Positions 29,392-39,905 of a stretch of DNA of 64,000 bases are shown here, in pieces. The translations under genes and the position numbers were made by a program. This DNA comes from Proteus penneri. GTDB taxonomy: Bacteria > Pseudomonadota > Gammaproteobacteria > Enterobacterales > Enterobacteriaceae. Each line of letters opens with the position of its first letter. Positions within the stretch are counted from its first letter, which is position 1. The stretch lies in assembly GCF_003144535.1 (NCBI RefSeq), contig NZ_PHFJ01000001.1, positions 496,001 through 560,000 on the forward strand, in the 5' to 3' direction. The notes beneath the pieces were generated by a model, which was not told the origin of the DNA, made no database searches, and worked only from the letters and a program-made list of their open reading frames with translations.

Positions 29392-32337
29392 ATGGTTAAT
29401 GGAATAAAAAAGATAGACAGTAAATTAACACCTATGGGCACTTTTCATGGACGTAAAGAAGGAGACTTGGTAAGAGATATAAAGAATAGCGATAGTATCT
29501 ATACTAAAACGTGTGATAAGCAAAAAGAAGAAAAACAATTTAGCTTAAATAACATTAATAACTATGTATATTTAGGCTCAACCAATACACCTTTACTTAA
29601 TAATATGGGGATCACGCTTGCAGATGATGGTTCTTTGATCTTAATTAAAGGAAAAACATATGATTTATTTACAGGAGTATATCAAAAACATTTTAATGGA
29701 GGATTTAAATATAATGTTTTTAATATAGAGTCTCAAAAAGTTGATAGCATGAAGTTTAAAGAACTTTATGTTGATTATAATGGTTTTTTAATTGGAAGTA
29801 AGAGAGGTGAAAATAAATCTAATAGTATAGAAGAAACCAAGAATGAGTTATATAAAATTAAGTTTAATAAAATTGAAAAAGAATATGATTTAAATGATTT
29901 TTCATCAAATAATATTGATGGTAACTTTATTGTTGAGTATGAAGAATATATAGTTAATGATAATCAAAAACAAGATTTATCAAATATTAATAATGTTGTT
30001 GAATTAGAAGAAAATAATATTATAAAAATAAATAGAGAAGGTCTAAACATTACAGTTGAAGTTAAAGATAACCAGCTTTTTACAACTGGATTACCTGCAA
30101 TATTAGAGTCGGAATATGATCAGTTTGACTATGCTAAAACTGATGGTAATATTGAACTTGAAAAGCATAGAATAAAACTTCCATTGAAGAAAACTGATAA
30201 AATATTAGCTATTAAGCCAATATTAAATCAGATTCAAATTATTGTTGATAAAGGTAATAAAATAAAAATATATTATCTAGATCCTTTCAATATTTTTGCG
30301 ATTAAAGATTATCAGTATGAGGTTACTCGTTTAAAACAGGAGCCTCCTTTATCTTTTTACTCAATGGTTGGTGAAAATAATTATAAAAATTATCATTCAG
30401 GACAACCATTTTCGACTCAGACAATCGGAAATTTTAGTAGCCGAAATATCCCTTTTTTATCATCTCTTATTGATAATATTAGAGTAAATGTTAGTAAGGC
30501 TAAAGAACAATATGCATTAAAAAAATATCGATCAATGTTGATAAATATTGCTAAAGCTATTGATCCTGGATTTATAGGAACCGTTTGTAATATAAAACGA
30601 CTTATTAATTCTTCGAACACTATATATAGAAGTAAGCCAATGGCATTACATGGTATTAAAGAAAATATAAGGAAAGGCTATGATGTGTTAAATCGTATTG
30701 TGAAAGGTGTAAAAAATGGTTTAACACAAGGTGAGGTAATTCATTTATTGGTTAATGATCTAAAAAATAAAGAAAGTATTACAATCGGACACCATAATGA
30801 GCTTTTAGCTTTCTTTGGTTTTAATGCATTTAGTTTACCCTATAATATAGGAGTTAACGCTTTTATATTAGCTTCTTATGCAAAATCGCACTCAATTACA
30901 TTATCAAAAAGTGAAGATAATAAAATCACTTTTTCTTTTATTAATAATAAGACGAGACTTTTATCTACGGGGTTGTCCGCGGGTATTGGTGGATATGAAA
31001 AAAGATGGGGTACAAAAAGTGTAAATTATGGTTTTGTTACTCCTGTCATGGCAAGCGCTATATTAAATGCCACTTATGCTAAAAAATCTAATTTCTCATT
31101 TAGTATTGATATTAGCGAGGTCAAAAATTTTATTAATCAAGGGCTTAATTTAAATGAAAATGAATTAATCACTAATACTATCCTTGAAATGGATAAAAAT
31201 ATGAGTGTTTCTGTGGGAACTGAACTAAGAAATGAAGTGAGTTTTGATGTTGATGTAGTTGCTAATCCCGATATGGAATTAACTATACCAAGAAATGCTA
31301 TTGGTGTAAATTTTATTCTCAATTTATTAAAACTAAATTTAAATATTAATGAATTAATTGATATTGGTGAAACAGATGTCACAAAAAAAACAAAAAGGCT
31401 TGATCTCAGTTTAATCGAGCTTGGTTTTGATTTTTATCGTGATTTGAGAATTATGCCTTCTACAACGACTTCTGATTATTCTGTTCAATGGTATCCATTA
31501 ATATCCGTAAAAGATTTCGAATTAATGGTGAAAAAAAGAATAAATAGCTTATTGAATTTTACACTTTTTAAAAGTGAAAAATTAATAGAAGCAGAAACTC
31601 TGGAGAAAGATAATAAAAATATAAAAGGAATTTATAAAAGAGTATTAAAGTTAAATAAGTTATTAGAAAGTTATCCAGAAAAATATCAACTTTCTAATAA
31701 TATTAATAAATTAAATAAAGTCTATTTAAATTTATCATCAGATAAAAATCCGATTAATGAATTAAAAGATAATGTTGATGAAAATGTTATTACTGATGAA
31801 AATATTATTACTGTCCCACCTCAAAGTAAAGAAGATAATTTTCAGAATCAAATAACAAAGGAAAATAGACAATATAATATTCGCCTTTTTTTAGCCTCAT
31901 TAAAGGAAAGAAAAGAGACTTTGTCTTCTCAGAAAAAAAATAACATGAATGAAAAATTTAAGCCTTATTTTATATCTAATTATCAGTTGAATAAACAAGG
32001 GTGCTCAATTCGTTATGATTTAAAAAAAGAAATAAATCATCTAATTGAAGAGTGTAGAAGTAATAAAAAAATTGATTTAAATATAATCAAAACAAAGCTG
32101 GATGATTTATATACTGAATATAAACAGCAGTTTACTAATGTTAAATATCAAATTGAATCTACAGATATTATGTCTATTAGTGAATATTCATACAAAAAGA
32201 AAACATTACCAACAATATTTATACGACCAAACAGTGAAAAAGCGATTACGCATACTCAAGTTAAAGGGAATATTAATTATATTTTTAATGGGGATGAAGA
32301 GACAATCGAAAAAATATCAACTAGTTATTATTTCTAA
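29392..32337 (+). CDS. Large AT-rich protein resembling AvrE/DspE-family type III effectors
   Basis: About 981 residues from the ATG at 29392 (GATGAGG about 7 bases upstream). There is no signal peptide. The N-terminal half is beta-rich with repeated short strand pairs such as MGITLADDGSLILIKGKTYDLF, compatible with a beta-propeller. The middle (about 370-500) is helical. The next part has alternating-strand segments and the block SFSIDISEVKNFINQGLN, which resembles the repeated "FT-P--E---FI" barrel segments I remember from AvrE/DspE/WtsE effectors. The C-terminus is helical and Lys/Asn-rich. Those effectors are usually longer (about 1,600-1,800) and have a chaperone gene beside them; none is seen here. 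It is more AT-rich than its neighbours, suggesting acquisition. The family call is tentative. Confidence 0.5.
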   Translation: MVNGIKKIDSKLTPMGTFHGRKEGDLVRDIKNSDSIYTKTCDKQKEEKQFSLNNINNYVYLGSTNTPLLNNMGITLADDGSLILIKGKTYDLFTGVYQKHFNGGFKYNVFNIESQKVDSMKFKELYVDYNGFLIGSKRGENKSNSIEETKNELYKIKFNKIEKEYDLNDFSSNNIDGNFIVEYEEYIVNDNQKQDLSNINNVVELEENNIIKINREGLNITVEVKDNQLFTTGLPAILESEYDQFDYAKTDGNIELEKHRIKLPLKKTDKILAIKPILNQIQIIVDKGNKIKIYYLDPFNIFAIKDYQYEVTRLKQEPPLSFYSMVGENNYKNYHSGQPFSTQTIGNFSSRNIPFLSSLIDNIRVNVSKAKEQYALKKYRSMLINIAKAIDPGFIGTVCNIKRLINSSNTIYRSKPMALHGIKENIRKGYDVLNRIVKGVKNGLTQGEVIHLLVNDLKNKESITIGHHNELLAFFGFNAFSLPYNIGVNAFILASYAKSHSITLSKSEDNKITFSFINNKTRLLSTGLSAGIGGYEKRWGTKSVNYGFVTPVMASAILNATYAKKSNFSFSIDISEVKNFINQGLNLNENELITNTILEMDKNMSVSVGTELRNEVSFDVDVVANPDMELTIPRNAIGVNFILNLLKLNLNINELIDIGETDVTKKTKRLDLSLIELGFDFYRDLRIMPSTTTSDYSVQWYPLISVKDFELMVKKRINSLLNFTLFKSEKLIEAETLEKDNKNIKGIYKRVLKLNKLLESYPEKYQLSNNINKLNKVYLNLSSDKNPINELKDNVDENVITDENIITVPPQSKEDNFQNQITKENRQYNIRLFLASLKERKETLSSQKKNNMNEKFKPYFISNYQLNKQGCSIRYDLKKEINHLIEECRSNKKIDLNIIKTKLDDLYTEYKQQFTNVKYQIESTDIMSISEYSYKKKTLPTIFIRPNSEKAITHTQVKGNINYIFNGDEETIEKISTSYYF

Positions 32338-32574
32338 TGTAATCATTTGTTTTGCTTATAGTTAACGTGATGTAACTTATAAAATCATTCTTAGGTGAAC
32401 AAGGGGTTTAAAAAGATGAGTGGTGTTAAATTTTGTTTAATCTGTTATTTTTAATTTTTATGGTATTTATTGCTAATTAATTGACGTAATCGAAAAGATA
32501 AGTTTATTAAATTGTAATTTTGTTTAACTTGGTGATATAAAGTAGTTTCCCATGTTTATCAGGCAATATACCTA

Positions 32575-33183
32575 ATGAATATAGCAAAACTTCTTGAGCA
32601 AATAGCGGAGAAAGGATGGTGTGTATGGGATAATTTCCTTACACCAGAAGCTGTTCAACAATTACGTGCTTGTTTTAATGGCGATGCACAACAAGCTCGT
32701 ATTGGGCGTCATGAAAATCGACAGGCAGAGATAGCGATACGGAGTGATAAAATTCGTTGGCTAGAACCCGAAATGGGAACACCCGTTCAGCATTATTTAA
32801 TGCAAATGGAGTCTATTCAACGTGCTGTGAATCGTGAATTTTTTCTTGGACTTTTTGAATATGAAGCGCATTTTGCTTGCTATGAAAAAGGCGCTTTTTA
32901 TAAAAAACATCTGGATGCATTTAAACAGAATGTTACTCGACGTTTAACGACAGTATTGTATCTTAATGAGGATTGGAAAAAAGAAGATGGAGGTGAGTTA
33001 GTTATTTATGATTTGGAAGATAATGAACTTGCAACAGTCGCTCCTAAAGGTGGGCGTTTGGTCGTTTTCCTTTCAGAACAATTCCCTCATGAAGTACTCC
33101 CTACTTATAAAGAGAGAATCAGTATTGCAGGGTGGTTTCGTGTAAATGGTGTAAGAGATAACTTTCTCGATATAGCCAGTTAA
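32575..33183 (+). CDS. 2-oxoglutarate/Fe(II)-dependent oxygenase (prolyl-4-hydroxylase type)
   Basis: A 202-residue single-domain dioxygenase. The iron ligands His112 and Asp114 (KKHLDAF) and His172 (FPHEVLP), plus the 2-oxoglutarate-binding Arg181 (ERISIAGWF), are all present in the P4Hc/EGL-9-like arrangement. Related bacterial enzymes hydroxylate proline or other residues of proteins such as EF-Tu, but the substrate here cannot be read. It is a single gene with a terminator downstream. Confidence 0.88.
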   Translation: MNIAKLLEQIAEKGWCVWDNFLTPEAVQQLRACFNGDAQQARIGRHENRQAEIAIRSDKIRWLEPEMGTPVQHYLMQMESIQRAVNREFFLGLFEYEAHFACYEKGAFYKKHLDAFKQNVTRRLTTVLYLNEDWKKEDGGELVIYDLEDNELATVAPKGGRLVVFLSEQFPHEVLPTYKERISIAGWFRVNGVRDNFLDIAS

Positions 33184-33264
33184 AAAGCATTAGAATGCTG
33201 TTGTCATAAAGTTGTTTTAATATTTTTATAAAACTGCTTTAGAAGATAAGTAGCATGGGATTAG

Positions 33265-33314
33265 GCGCGTTTCTTATATTAAGTAAAAGACTTAATAATA
33301 AGAGCGCGCTTTTT
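33265..33314 (+). terminator. Long-stem terminator after the 2OG oxygenase
   Basis: GCGCG-TTCTTAT-TTAAGT pairs with ACTTAA-ATAAGAG-CGCGC, followed by TTTTT at 33310-33314. Confidence 0.7.
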
Positions 33315-33435
33315 CTGTTTTAAGCGATTAAAGAGAGTAAGCTTAATATTGACAATAAAAGAGATATGACGAAAAAAGTTGATTTTCTTACCATTAAAAG
33401 CACAATAACGCGAAACTTTTTAGGATAAAAATACA

Positions 33436-34017
33436 ATGAATGAATTTTCAATAGTTTGCCGACTTTTAGGCACATTATTTCAGCGTGATCCCAAAGATCC
33501 TATTTTATCACCAATTATTAAAATGATTGCTGAAGGGAAACTTAGTCAGTTATGGCCATTAGAGCAAGATGAGCTATTTAATACATTAAAAAGTAGCGTC
33601 AAAGATTTGGCTATCGTTGAAGCTGATTATCAATCTCTTTTTGCTGGTGAAGCGCCAGCTGTGTCAGTTTACGCCCATGATTATGAAGAAATCAAAGAAG
33701 ATGATATCCGCCAATTCTTAGTCACAAGAGGGATGCCTGTTACTGATAATGCAACAGACAGTTTTGGTGCTTTATTACTTGCTGCTTCATGGCTTGAAGA
33801 TAATTCTGCGGAAGATGAAATATTAGCACAAATACAATTATTTGATGAATATTTGCTACCTTGGGCTGGAACATTTTTAGGAAAAGTTGAAGCTCATGCA
33901 ACAAGTGGTTTCTATCGTACACTAGCAGGTATTTCACGTGGTGCATTATCAGCATTGCGCGAAGAACTCTCTGATGATCAAGAGAGTGATAAGGCAGAAG
34001 ATCCAGAAGTAGAGTAA
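33436..34017 (+). CDS. ycdY: TorD-family molecular chaperone YcdY
   Basis: A 193-residue helical protein of the TorD/DmsD family. Conserved segments are EADYQSLFAGEAPAVSVYAHDYE (about residues 61-83), DSFGALLLAASWLED and EYLLPWAGTFLGKVEAHATSGFYRTLAGISRG. E. coli YcdY helps activate the zinc enzyme YcdX; ycdX is not next to it here, although ghrA is nearby as in E. coli. The acidic C-terminal tail varies among homologues. Confidence 0.85.
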   Translation: MNEFSIVCRLLGTLFQRDPKDPILSPIIKMIAEGKLSQLWPLEQDELFNTLKSSVKDLAIVEADYQSLFAGEAPAVSVYAHDYEEIKEDDIRQFLVTRGMPVTDNATDSFGALLLAASWLEDNSAEDEILAQIQLFDEYLLPWAGTFLGKVEAHATSGFYRTLAGISRGALSALREELSDDQESDKAEDPEVE

Positions 34018-34057
34018 TATAACTATTTCTTTGTAAAAGTATTTTATTATTCATAAA

Positions 34058-34083
34058 AAAGGCAAACCATTAGGTTTGCCTTT
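34058..34083. terminator. Bidirectional terminator between ycdY and yceB
   Basis: AAAGGCAAACC pairs with GGTTTGCCTTT around a 4-base loop. Confidence 0.85.
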
Positions 34084-34126
34084 CTCATTAATGACGATAA
34101 ATATTTTTAATCAACTCGCGTAACAA

Positions 34127-34681
34127 TTAGAGTTGGATCACGAATTTACCCGGTTTAACTTCAATTCCTTTAGCTAGTTTAAATGCGGCAGCTTCAGCAC
34201 TGTTTTTTTCTGGATTAAGAACATATACAGGATGATTATCAAAGTAAGTCGTGATTGTGGTATCTAAATAAGGTTTTAGTGCGATAACCACGGCATCCAT
34301 TTTTTCTGGAGAGACTTTGTAGCTATCAATAACCATTGATTTTATGTATATCGCTCCTTTATCAGCTTGATAAGAAGGTTGGCCTGATAACGTAAGCTCA
34401 ACTTTAGCGCTTGTCTTGCCAAAAAATGAATTAATCATCAGGTCGGTTGTACCGGAAAGACTAATTTTACCCGGCTCAGTGCGGCCAATTTGAATGGAAA
34501 GATTGCTTAATTTAATATCTGCGGATACAACTTCATCTTCACCAATATGTTTCTGGAGATTTATTTTTTGACGGATGTAGTCATTAATAAGGTTTTCACT
34601 CACATCAAATTGCTTGAGCTGATCACACCCTGTGACTAAGCTTGTTAATACGAATATAGCGGTTAGAAAAATTGCTTTCAT
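34127..34681 (-). CDS. yceB: Lipoprotein YceB (DUF1439)
   Basis: The ATG at 34681 has AAGGAG five bases upstream; an in-frame GTG two codons earlier overlaps that site. The 184-residue precursor has a signal peptide ending VTGC (Cys19), so it is a lipoprotein. The mature part fits DUF1439 (ENLINDYIRQKI, then a long beta region). E. coli YceB is a minor outer membrane lipoprotein of uncertain role. It lies next to mdtH on the same strand, as in E. coli. Confidence 0.85.
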   Translation of the reverse strand: MKAIFLTAIFVLTSLVTGCDQLKQFDVSENLINDYIRQKINLQKHIGEDEVVSADIKLSNLSIQIGRTEPGKISLSGTTDLMINSFFGKTSAKVELTLSGQPSYQADKGAIYIKSMVIDSYKVSPEKMDAVVIALKPYLDTTITTYFDNHPVYVLNPEKNSAEAAAFKLAKGIEVKPGKFVIQL

Positions 34682-34723
34682 AAACACTCCTTGATCATTG
34701 ATAACTAAAAGTTTACTCGATCT

Positions 34724-35926
34724 TTAAGGAGTAAGCATGGCTGTTTCTATTTTTTTACGATTAAATTGGCGATGTAATGCATAAAGTGTTATTAAACCCA
34801 CGGTTCCTAGTAAGAACCAAGGCAATTCAGGCATATCAAATTGATTGCCTAAGTCATACATCCATCCACCACCTGTATATCCAATTGCACCACCAAACGC
34901 TAAGCCTAACCGGCTAAATCCCATATAACTACCACGAGCTCGAGGATCGGCAAGTGAGGCACTTAATGTTTCGCGTGCAGGCTCTGCTGTAATAGTACCA
35001 AGATAAAATAGGCCAATAATCAAGAAAATACTTTGTAATGAATGGATCATACCAACAGGGAACATGCTGATGCTCATTAAAAATAAGCCGGCCATTAAAC
35101 GCTGTTCTAATCGGAAACGTTTCTCACTCCAGCGAGCAATCGGATAAAGTAATGTTAAAGAAAGCAGGGCTTCAATGGCATACATCCATTTTACTGCTGT
35201 TGGTGTACCCGCAATATCGTTGACGATGATAGGAAACATCAACATGACTTGAACGGATAATACAAAATAGCCTGTCAGTGTTAAGACATAACTGACAAAA
35301 CGCTTATCAAGAAATACTCGTTTTAACCCTTCTTTAATTGGTGTTCGGGTTGTGGATATACGATAAGCGGGTAATAACCAAGCATTAAATAAGGCTGCGA
35401 TAACAAAAACACCAGCACCGACCCAGCAAACTAAATGAAAATCATATTGTAATAACCAGCTACCGATGAGTGCACCAATCACGGCGCCGGCGCTATCTTG
35501 CATCAATAATAAAGAGTAAAAACGACCGCGCTCATAAGGACGGGTTAATTTGATAACTAGCGCTGTGCGAGGAGGATCAAATAACGTTCCACCTAATGCA
35601 GATAAAATGCAAGATAACCAAAGTATCCAAGGTTGATCTGCGATTGCCATTAAAGCAAAACCTAAAGCTCGTAATAACATGCCTGTTATTATCATTGGTT
35701 TTGCACCAAAACGGTCTGCAATAGCACCACCAAAAATGCCGAGGCCTTGTTGTACTAATTGTCTAAGCCCTAATGCAAAGCCGACAATAACACCAGCCCA
35801 TCCTAATTGTTCGACGAAACGAATAGAAATCAGTGGAAAAACGACGAAAAAACCTAAGACAACTAACATATTGTCAATTAGGAGAAAGTATTTACCCAAA
35901 GTACGGGCTTGTGTTACCAGCGCCAT
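34724..35926 (-). CDS. mdtH: MFS multidrug transporter MdtH
   Basis: A 400-residue transporter of the major facilitator superfamily with 12 predicted membrane segments and the loop 2-3 signature [18 protein letters not shown] (about residues 61-78). Length and the neighbouring yceB and rimJ genes match E. coli mdtH, whose overexpression raises resistance to fluoroquinolones such as norfloxacin. Physiological substrate not known. Confidence 0.92.
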   Translation of the reverse strand: MALVTQARTLGKYFLLIDNMLVVLGFFVVFPLISIRFVEQLGWAGVIVGFALGLRQLVQQGLGIFGGAIADRFGAKPMIITGMLLRALGFALMAIADQPWILWLSCILSALGGTLFDPPRTALVIKLTRPYERGRFYSLLLMQDSAGAVIGALIGSWLLQYDFHLVCWVGAGVFVIAALFNAWLLPAYRISTTRTPIKEGLKRVFLDKRFVSYVLTLTGYFVLSVQVMLMFPIIVNDIAGTPTAVKWMYAIEALLSLTLLYPIARWSEKRFRLEQRLMAGLFLMSISMFPVGMIHSLQSIFLIIGLFYLGTITAEPARETLSASLADPRARGSYMGFSRLGLAFGGAIGYTGGGWMYDLGNQFDMPELPWFLLGTVGLITLYALHRQFNRKKIETAMLTP

Positions 35927-36123
35927 TACTCACCATCAATAAGCAAATAATTTAAATAAAATAAGGGAGGAATGAAATAATTTATTTCTTCGACTATTCT
36001 GTCTCTAAATGTGCATAATTCCTAGTAAATTAAAGATGATATTTTTTTATTAAGGTTAGTGGCAGAATAAGAAGAGTTGCTTCAGAATTAGACTTATTTA
36101 TATCAAAGGATAATGAGATTGTA

Positions 36124-36705
36124 ATGTTTGGTTATCGTGGCGGAATTCCTAAAATTCGTTTTGAAACACAAAGAATGGTCATTCGTTTAGCATACGAGCG
36201 AGATGCTGAAAGATTGGCCAATTATTATACATTAAACCGTCGTTTTTTAATTCCATGGGAACCCGTAAGAGATAAAACACATTATTTACCTTCTGGTTGG
36301 GAACACCGTTTACAATTTATGAATGAATTACACCGACAAGAAAGTGCTTTTCATTTTCTGCTATTAACACAAAAAGAGGATGAAATTATTGGCGTTGCTA
36401 ATTATAGCAATGTTATGCGTGGCGCTTTTAATGCCTGTTTTTTGGGATATTCAGTCGGTGAAAAATGGCAAGGTCATGGCTATATGTCGGAAGCGTTAAC
36501 GGAAACACTTCGCTATATGCAAAGACAACAAGGGATGCATCGTATTATGGCGAATTATATGCCTCATAATTTACGCAGTGGAAACCTATTAGCTAAACAT
36601 GGTTTTGAGCGTGAAGGATACGCCAAAAATTATCTACAAATTAATCAAGAGTGGCGAGATCACGTACTGACGGCATTAACAACGCGAGCTTATTTTAAAC
36701 GTTAA
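36124..36705 (+). CDS. rimJ: Ribosomal protein S5 alanine N-acetyltransferase
   Basis: A 193-residue GNAT-family enzyme that acetylates the N-terminus of S5. The acetyl-CoA loop [18 protein letters not shown] is at about residues 109-126, followed by [13 protein letters not shown] near the C-terminus. It is divergent from mdtH and lies upstream of murJ, the same neighbourhood as in E. coli. Confidence 0.94.
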   Translation: MFGYRGGIPKIRFETQRMVIRLAYERDAERLANYYTLNRRFLIPWEPVRDKTHYLPSGWEHRLQFMNELHRQESAFHFLLLTQKEDEIIGVANYSNVMRGAFNACFLGYSVGEKWQGHGYMSEALTETLRYMQRQQGMHRIMANYMPHNLRSGNLLAKHGFEREGYAKNYLQINQEWRDHVLTALTTRAYFKR

Positions 36706-36940
36706 TCATTACTTTCCGAATAAAAACTCGATTATTGAGGGTGAGATACACGCTATGGTGGAAGTAATGTTGAGAAAAATACTCACGAAACCATAAATAA
36801 CTATTTTTTAATCGCTTTGATTAGTCCAAGATAGGCTGGATCAGCATATTCTTAGCCAATTGAAGATTGATTTTTCGATGTTAGAGACGGAGTATAGTCC
36901 CTTTCTTTTTATTCTATTTAACAAAAACCTGAATGACTTT

Positions 36941-38476
36941 ATGAATTTACTTAAATCACTTGCTGCAGTGAGTTCTATGACCTTATTTTCACGGGTGCTA
37001 GGATTTATTCGTGATGCAATTATTGCGCGTATTTTTGGCGCAGGTATGGCAACCGATGCCTTTTTTGTTGCGTTTAAACTGCCAAACTTATTACGTCGTA
37101 TTTTTGCGGAAGGCGCATTTTCTCAAGCATTTGTTCCGATCTTGGCAGAATATAAAAGTCAGCAAGGCGAGGAAGCAACGCGTACCTTTATTGCTTATGT
37201 TTCGGGTATGCTGACACTTATTCTCGCTGTGGTTACCGTAATTGGTATTATTGCCGCGCCTTGGGTGATTTATGTTACAGCACCAGGTTTTAGTAGTTCA
37301 CCCGATAAGTTTCAATTAACGACAGATTTATTACGGATCACCTTTCCTTATATTTTCCTTATTTCATTAGCTTCATTGACAGGCTCTATTTTAAATACTT
37401 GGAATCGTTTTTCAGTACCCGCTTTTGCTCCAACACTACTCAATGTCAGTATGATCTTTTTCGCTTTAGTGGTCGCCCCTTATTGTAATCCTCCTGTTAT
37501 GGCATTGGCGTGGGCGGTTGTTGCTGGGGGAATATTGCAGCTAGGTTATCAATTACCACATTTGAAAAAAATCGGTATGCTTGTTTTACCGCGTGTATCA
37601 TTTAAAAATAGCGGTGTTTGGCGTGTAATGAGACTGATGGGACCGGCTATTTTGGGGGTGTCGGTTAGCCAAATATCGTTAATTATCAATACTATTTTTG
37701 CTTCTTTTTTAGTGTCTGGCTCAGTTTCTTGGATGTATTATGCAGACCGTTTAATGGAATTACCGACAGGGGTATTGGGTGTTGCATTAGGTACAATCTT
37801 ACTTCCTTCATTATCTAAAAGTTTTGCCAGTGGTAATACTGAAGAATATAGAAAATTGATGGATTGGGGATTAAGACTGTGTTTCTTACTAGCATTGCCT
37901 TGTACTATTGGTTTAGCGATATTATCTGGGCCTTTAACTGCGTCCTTATTTCAGTATGGTAATTTTAATGCCCATGATGCACTAATGACACAACAGGCAT
38001 TAATCGCTTACTGTGTTGGGTTAATGGGGCTGATCATCATAAAAATATTAGCGCCAGGTTTTTATTCACGTCAGGATATTAAAACACCAGTAAAAATTGC
38101 AATTGCTACATTGATACTCACACAATTAATGAATCTTGCGTTTATTGGTAGTTTAAAACATGTAGGTCTTGCGCTCTCAATCGGTATTGCTGCTTGTTTT
38201 AATGCCTCTATGTTGTTTTGGCAGATCCGTAAAAAAGATATTTATCAGCCTTTAGCTGGTTGGCCTGTATTCTTATTAAAACTTATTATCGCGCTTGCCG
38301 TAATGGCGGCTGTATTAGTTGGAATGTTGTGGATCATGCCAAGTTGGGATGTCGGCAACATGCTAATGCGTATCTTGCGCTTGCTACTAGTTGTAGTAGT
38401 CGGAGCAGGAAGCTATTTTGTTGCGTTATATGCGTTAGGATTTAGACCTCGCCATTTCTCACTACGTGCGTTATAA
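36941..38476 (+). CDS. murJ: Lipid II flippase MurJ
   Basis: The start at 36941 ([22 protein letters not shown]) matches E. coli MurJ; an upstream in-frame ATG would add 27 residues of unlike sequence. The 511-residue protein has 14 membrane segments of the MOP exporter superfamily and moves undecaprenyl-linked peptidoglycan precursors across the inner membrane. Conserved motifs include [36 protein letters not shown] and [13 protein letters not shown]. It stands alone on the plus strand. Confidence 0.97.
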   Translation: MNLLKSLAAVSSMTLFSRVLGFIRDAIIARIFGAGMATDAFFVAFKLPNLLRRIFAEGAFSQAFVPILAEYKSQQGEEATRTFIAYVSGMLTLILAVVTVIGIIAAPWVIYVTAPGFSSSPDKFQLTTDLLRITFPYIFLISLASLTGSILNTWNRFSVPAFAPTLLNVSMIFFALVVAPYCNPPVMALAWAVVAGGILQLGYQLPHLKKIGMLVLPRVSFKNSGVWRVMRLMGPAILGVSVSQISLIINTIFASFLVSGSVSWMYYADRLMELPTGVLGVALGTILLPSLSKSFASGNTEEYRKLMDWGLRLCFLLALPCTIGLAILSGPLTASLFQYGNFNAHDALMTQQALIAYCVGLMGLIIIKILAPGFYSRQDIKTPVKIAIATLILTQLMNLAFIGSLKHVGLALSIGIAACFNASMLFWQIRKKDIYQPLAGWPVFLLKLIIALAVMAAVLVGMLWIMPSWDVGNMLMRILRLLLVVVVGAGSYFVALYALGFRPRHFSLRAL

Positions 38477-38491
38477 CTGATAACACTGAAC

Positions 38492-38515
38492 CCTCGCTTT
38501 TGTATAAAAGCGAGG
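38492..38515 (+). terminator. Hairpin after murJ
   Basis: CCTCGCTTTT (38492-38501) pairs with AAAAGCGAGG (38506-38515), a 10-bp stem. There is no T-run after it. Confidence 0.5.
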
Positions 38516-39075
38516 AGTTGCAAAATTAACAATCTTTCAAACAATGCAACTCTCCTTATTTAGAACCTTTCTCTATTTTTAGACTATTTTTAATGCCACA
38601 TTGATCACACTTCTAACATTTAGTTATGTAGATTTGCTCCATCCTTTAAAAAAGAAAAAGTAAGGAAAATGCAAAAATCTTTTTTCTCTCTATTTTTTTA
38701 TTAAATTTTTTTTCCAATTTCTAAATGATTTATACAGTTTTTCGGTGTTGGAATGTGTTTTTTAATCAATATTGATAAATTTATCTAAACATTAATCATA
38801 TCGAATATCTTTAGACAATTTGTTTACTAGCCGTGATATTCTACATAAAGTAAAAAAATAGACGCTATATTCTAGGTACTTACGGTTTGACGAATTATCT
38901 TTTTTTAGATAAACTCTCTTGTGCTGTGTAGGTTTAAAAATTGACACATCTGTTAAATATTTCTTACTTAATGATGAGATATTACGAATATTTCAAAATA
39001 TTGCAGTATATTTTAAAACATTTGATTTTTTTGATTTAAGACATATTATTATTTCTTTATTCAGGTAGATTAACC
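38516..39075. other. AT-rich region without a recognised gene
   Basis: About 560 bp of strongly AT-rich sequence downstream of murJ. No ORF with coding character, no RNA and no repeat array was recognised. Confidence 0.5.
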
Positions 39076-39183
39076 GTGACTGTAAAGTTATTTGCTTGTT
39101 ATCGTTCAGTACTACTGAAAGTGATCATATCTATTTTGTCTGCGCTTCAAATAGGTAACACGATTGCTGGGGATAAGCAGTAA
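39076..39183 (+). pseudogene. Signal-peptide-like 5' stub of a lost exported protein
   Basis: A GTG-started 35-codon frame (MTVKLFACYRSVLLKVIISI, then LSALQIGNTIAGDKQ) has a basic start, a hydrophobic core and an Ala-Gly end, like the signal sequence of an exported protein. AGG lies about 10 bases upstream. After the TAA at 39181 the same frame continues for about 17 more codons (TISRVNNEINAKSIVNR) before another stop. This suggests the 5' remains of a larger secreted-protein gene. Family not recognised. Confidence 0.35.
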
Positions 39184-39487
39184 ACAATAAGTCGTGTGAA
39201 TAATGAAATTAATGCTAAATCTATTGTTAATAGATAATTAGATTACTGAAAATTCAGTATGGTACACTAATTACTGCTTTCATTTGTCCGCCATTGTTTT
39301 CTGTTTTTCCCTCTCTTTTCTATCCCTTCTCAATATTTCTTATTCATAGCTCAATAACTCAAATATTTCTCCATTTATTCGTTATACTCAAAACAGTTAT
39401 AATCATCAGGTATTTTTAGTTTAAGACTACTAAATAATCACTCAGTGATTTTGGTAAAAATAACAATAAGAGAGTCAAGGAGCTACT

Positions 39488-39760
39488 ATGAAAAAAGCAA
39501 TTATCATTTCTGTATCATTAGCTACATTATTTCTTGCTGGCTGTACTGCTGATGGAAAAATTAAAACATCAAGATTGACGCCAGTGAATTGTGTCGGCGT
39601 TTTTGATAAAACGAATGAGAGAGTAAGCTTTACAGCGAAAGACGTTGACCAGCGCTTATATAGTCCCGATAAACCTATTGATAGTGTTGATGGTTGGATT
39701 GAAAGTAAAGATATCTCAGGATTATTGTGCCAAGATGTTATTACAGCTAACGAAGATTAA
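39488..39760 (+). CDS. Small lipoprotein of unknown function
   Basis: A 90-residue precursor with a clear lipoprotein signal (MKKAIIISVSLATLFLAGC, lipidated Cys19). Residue +2 is Thr, so outer membrane sorting is likely. The mature 72 residues contain two further Cys (in NCVGVFD and LLCQDV) that could form a disulfide. AAGGAG lies about 7 bases ahead of the ATG. Family not recognised. It is a single gene convergent with argS. Confidence 0.75.
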   Translation: MKKAIIISVSLATLFLAGCTADGKIKTSRLTPVNCVGVFDKTNERVSFTAKDVDQRLYSPDKPIDSVDGWIESKDISGLLCQDVITANED

Positions 39761-39841
39761 TAATTAAGGCGTATTGGAAATTTGTTTGAGCCATTGTTTG
39801 ACGTATTTTTTAGCTATCTTGAATTAAAATTTAACGCATAA

Positions 39842-39877
39842 AAAACCGATGGTATTATGAATTAACCACCGGTTTTT
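39842..39877. terminator. Bidirectional terminator before the argS stop
   Basis: AAAACCG-TGGT pairs with ACCA-CGGTTTT, flanked by A and T runs, between the small lipoprotein gene and argS. Confidence 0.7.
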
Positions 39878-39905
39878 TTATCACTATTATTAAAAACAGT
39901 GATGA

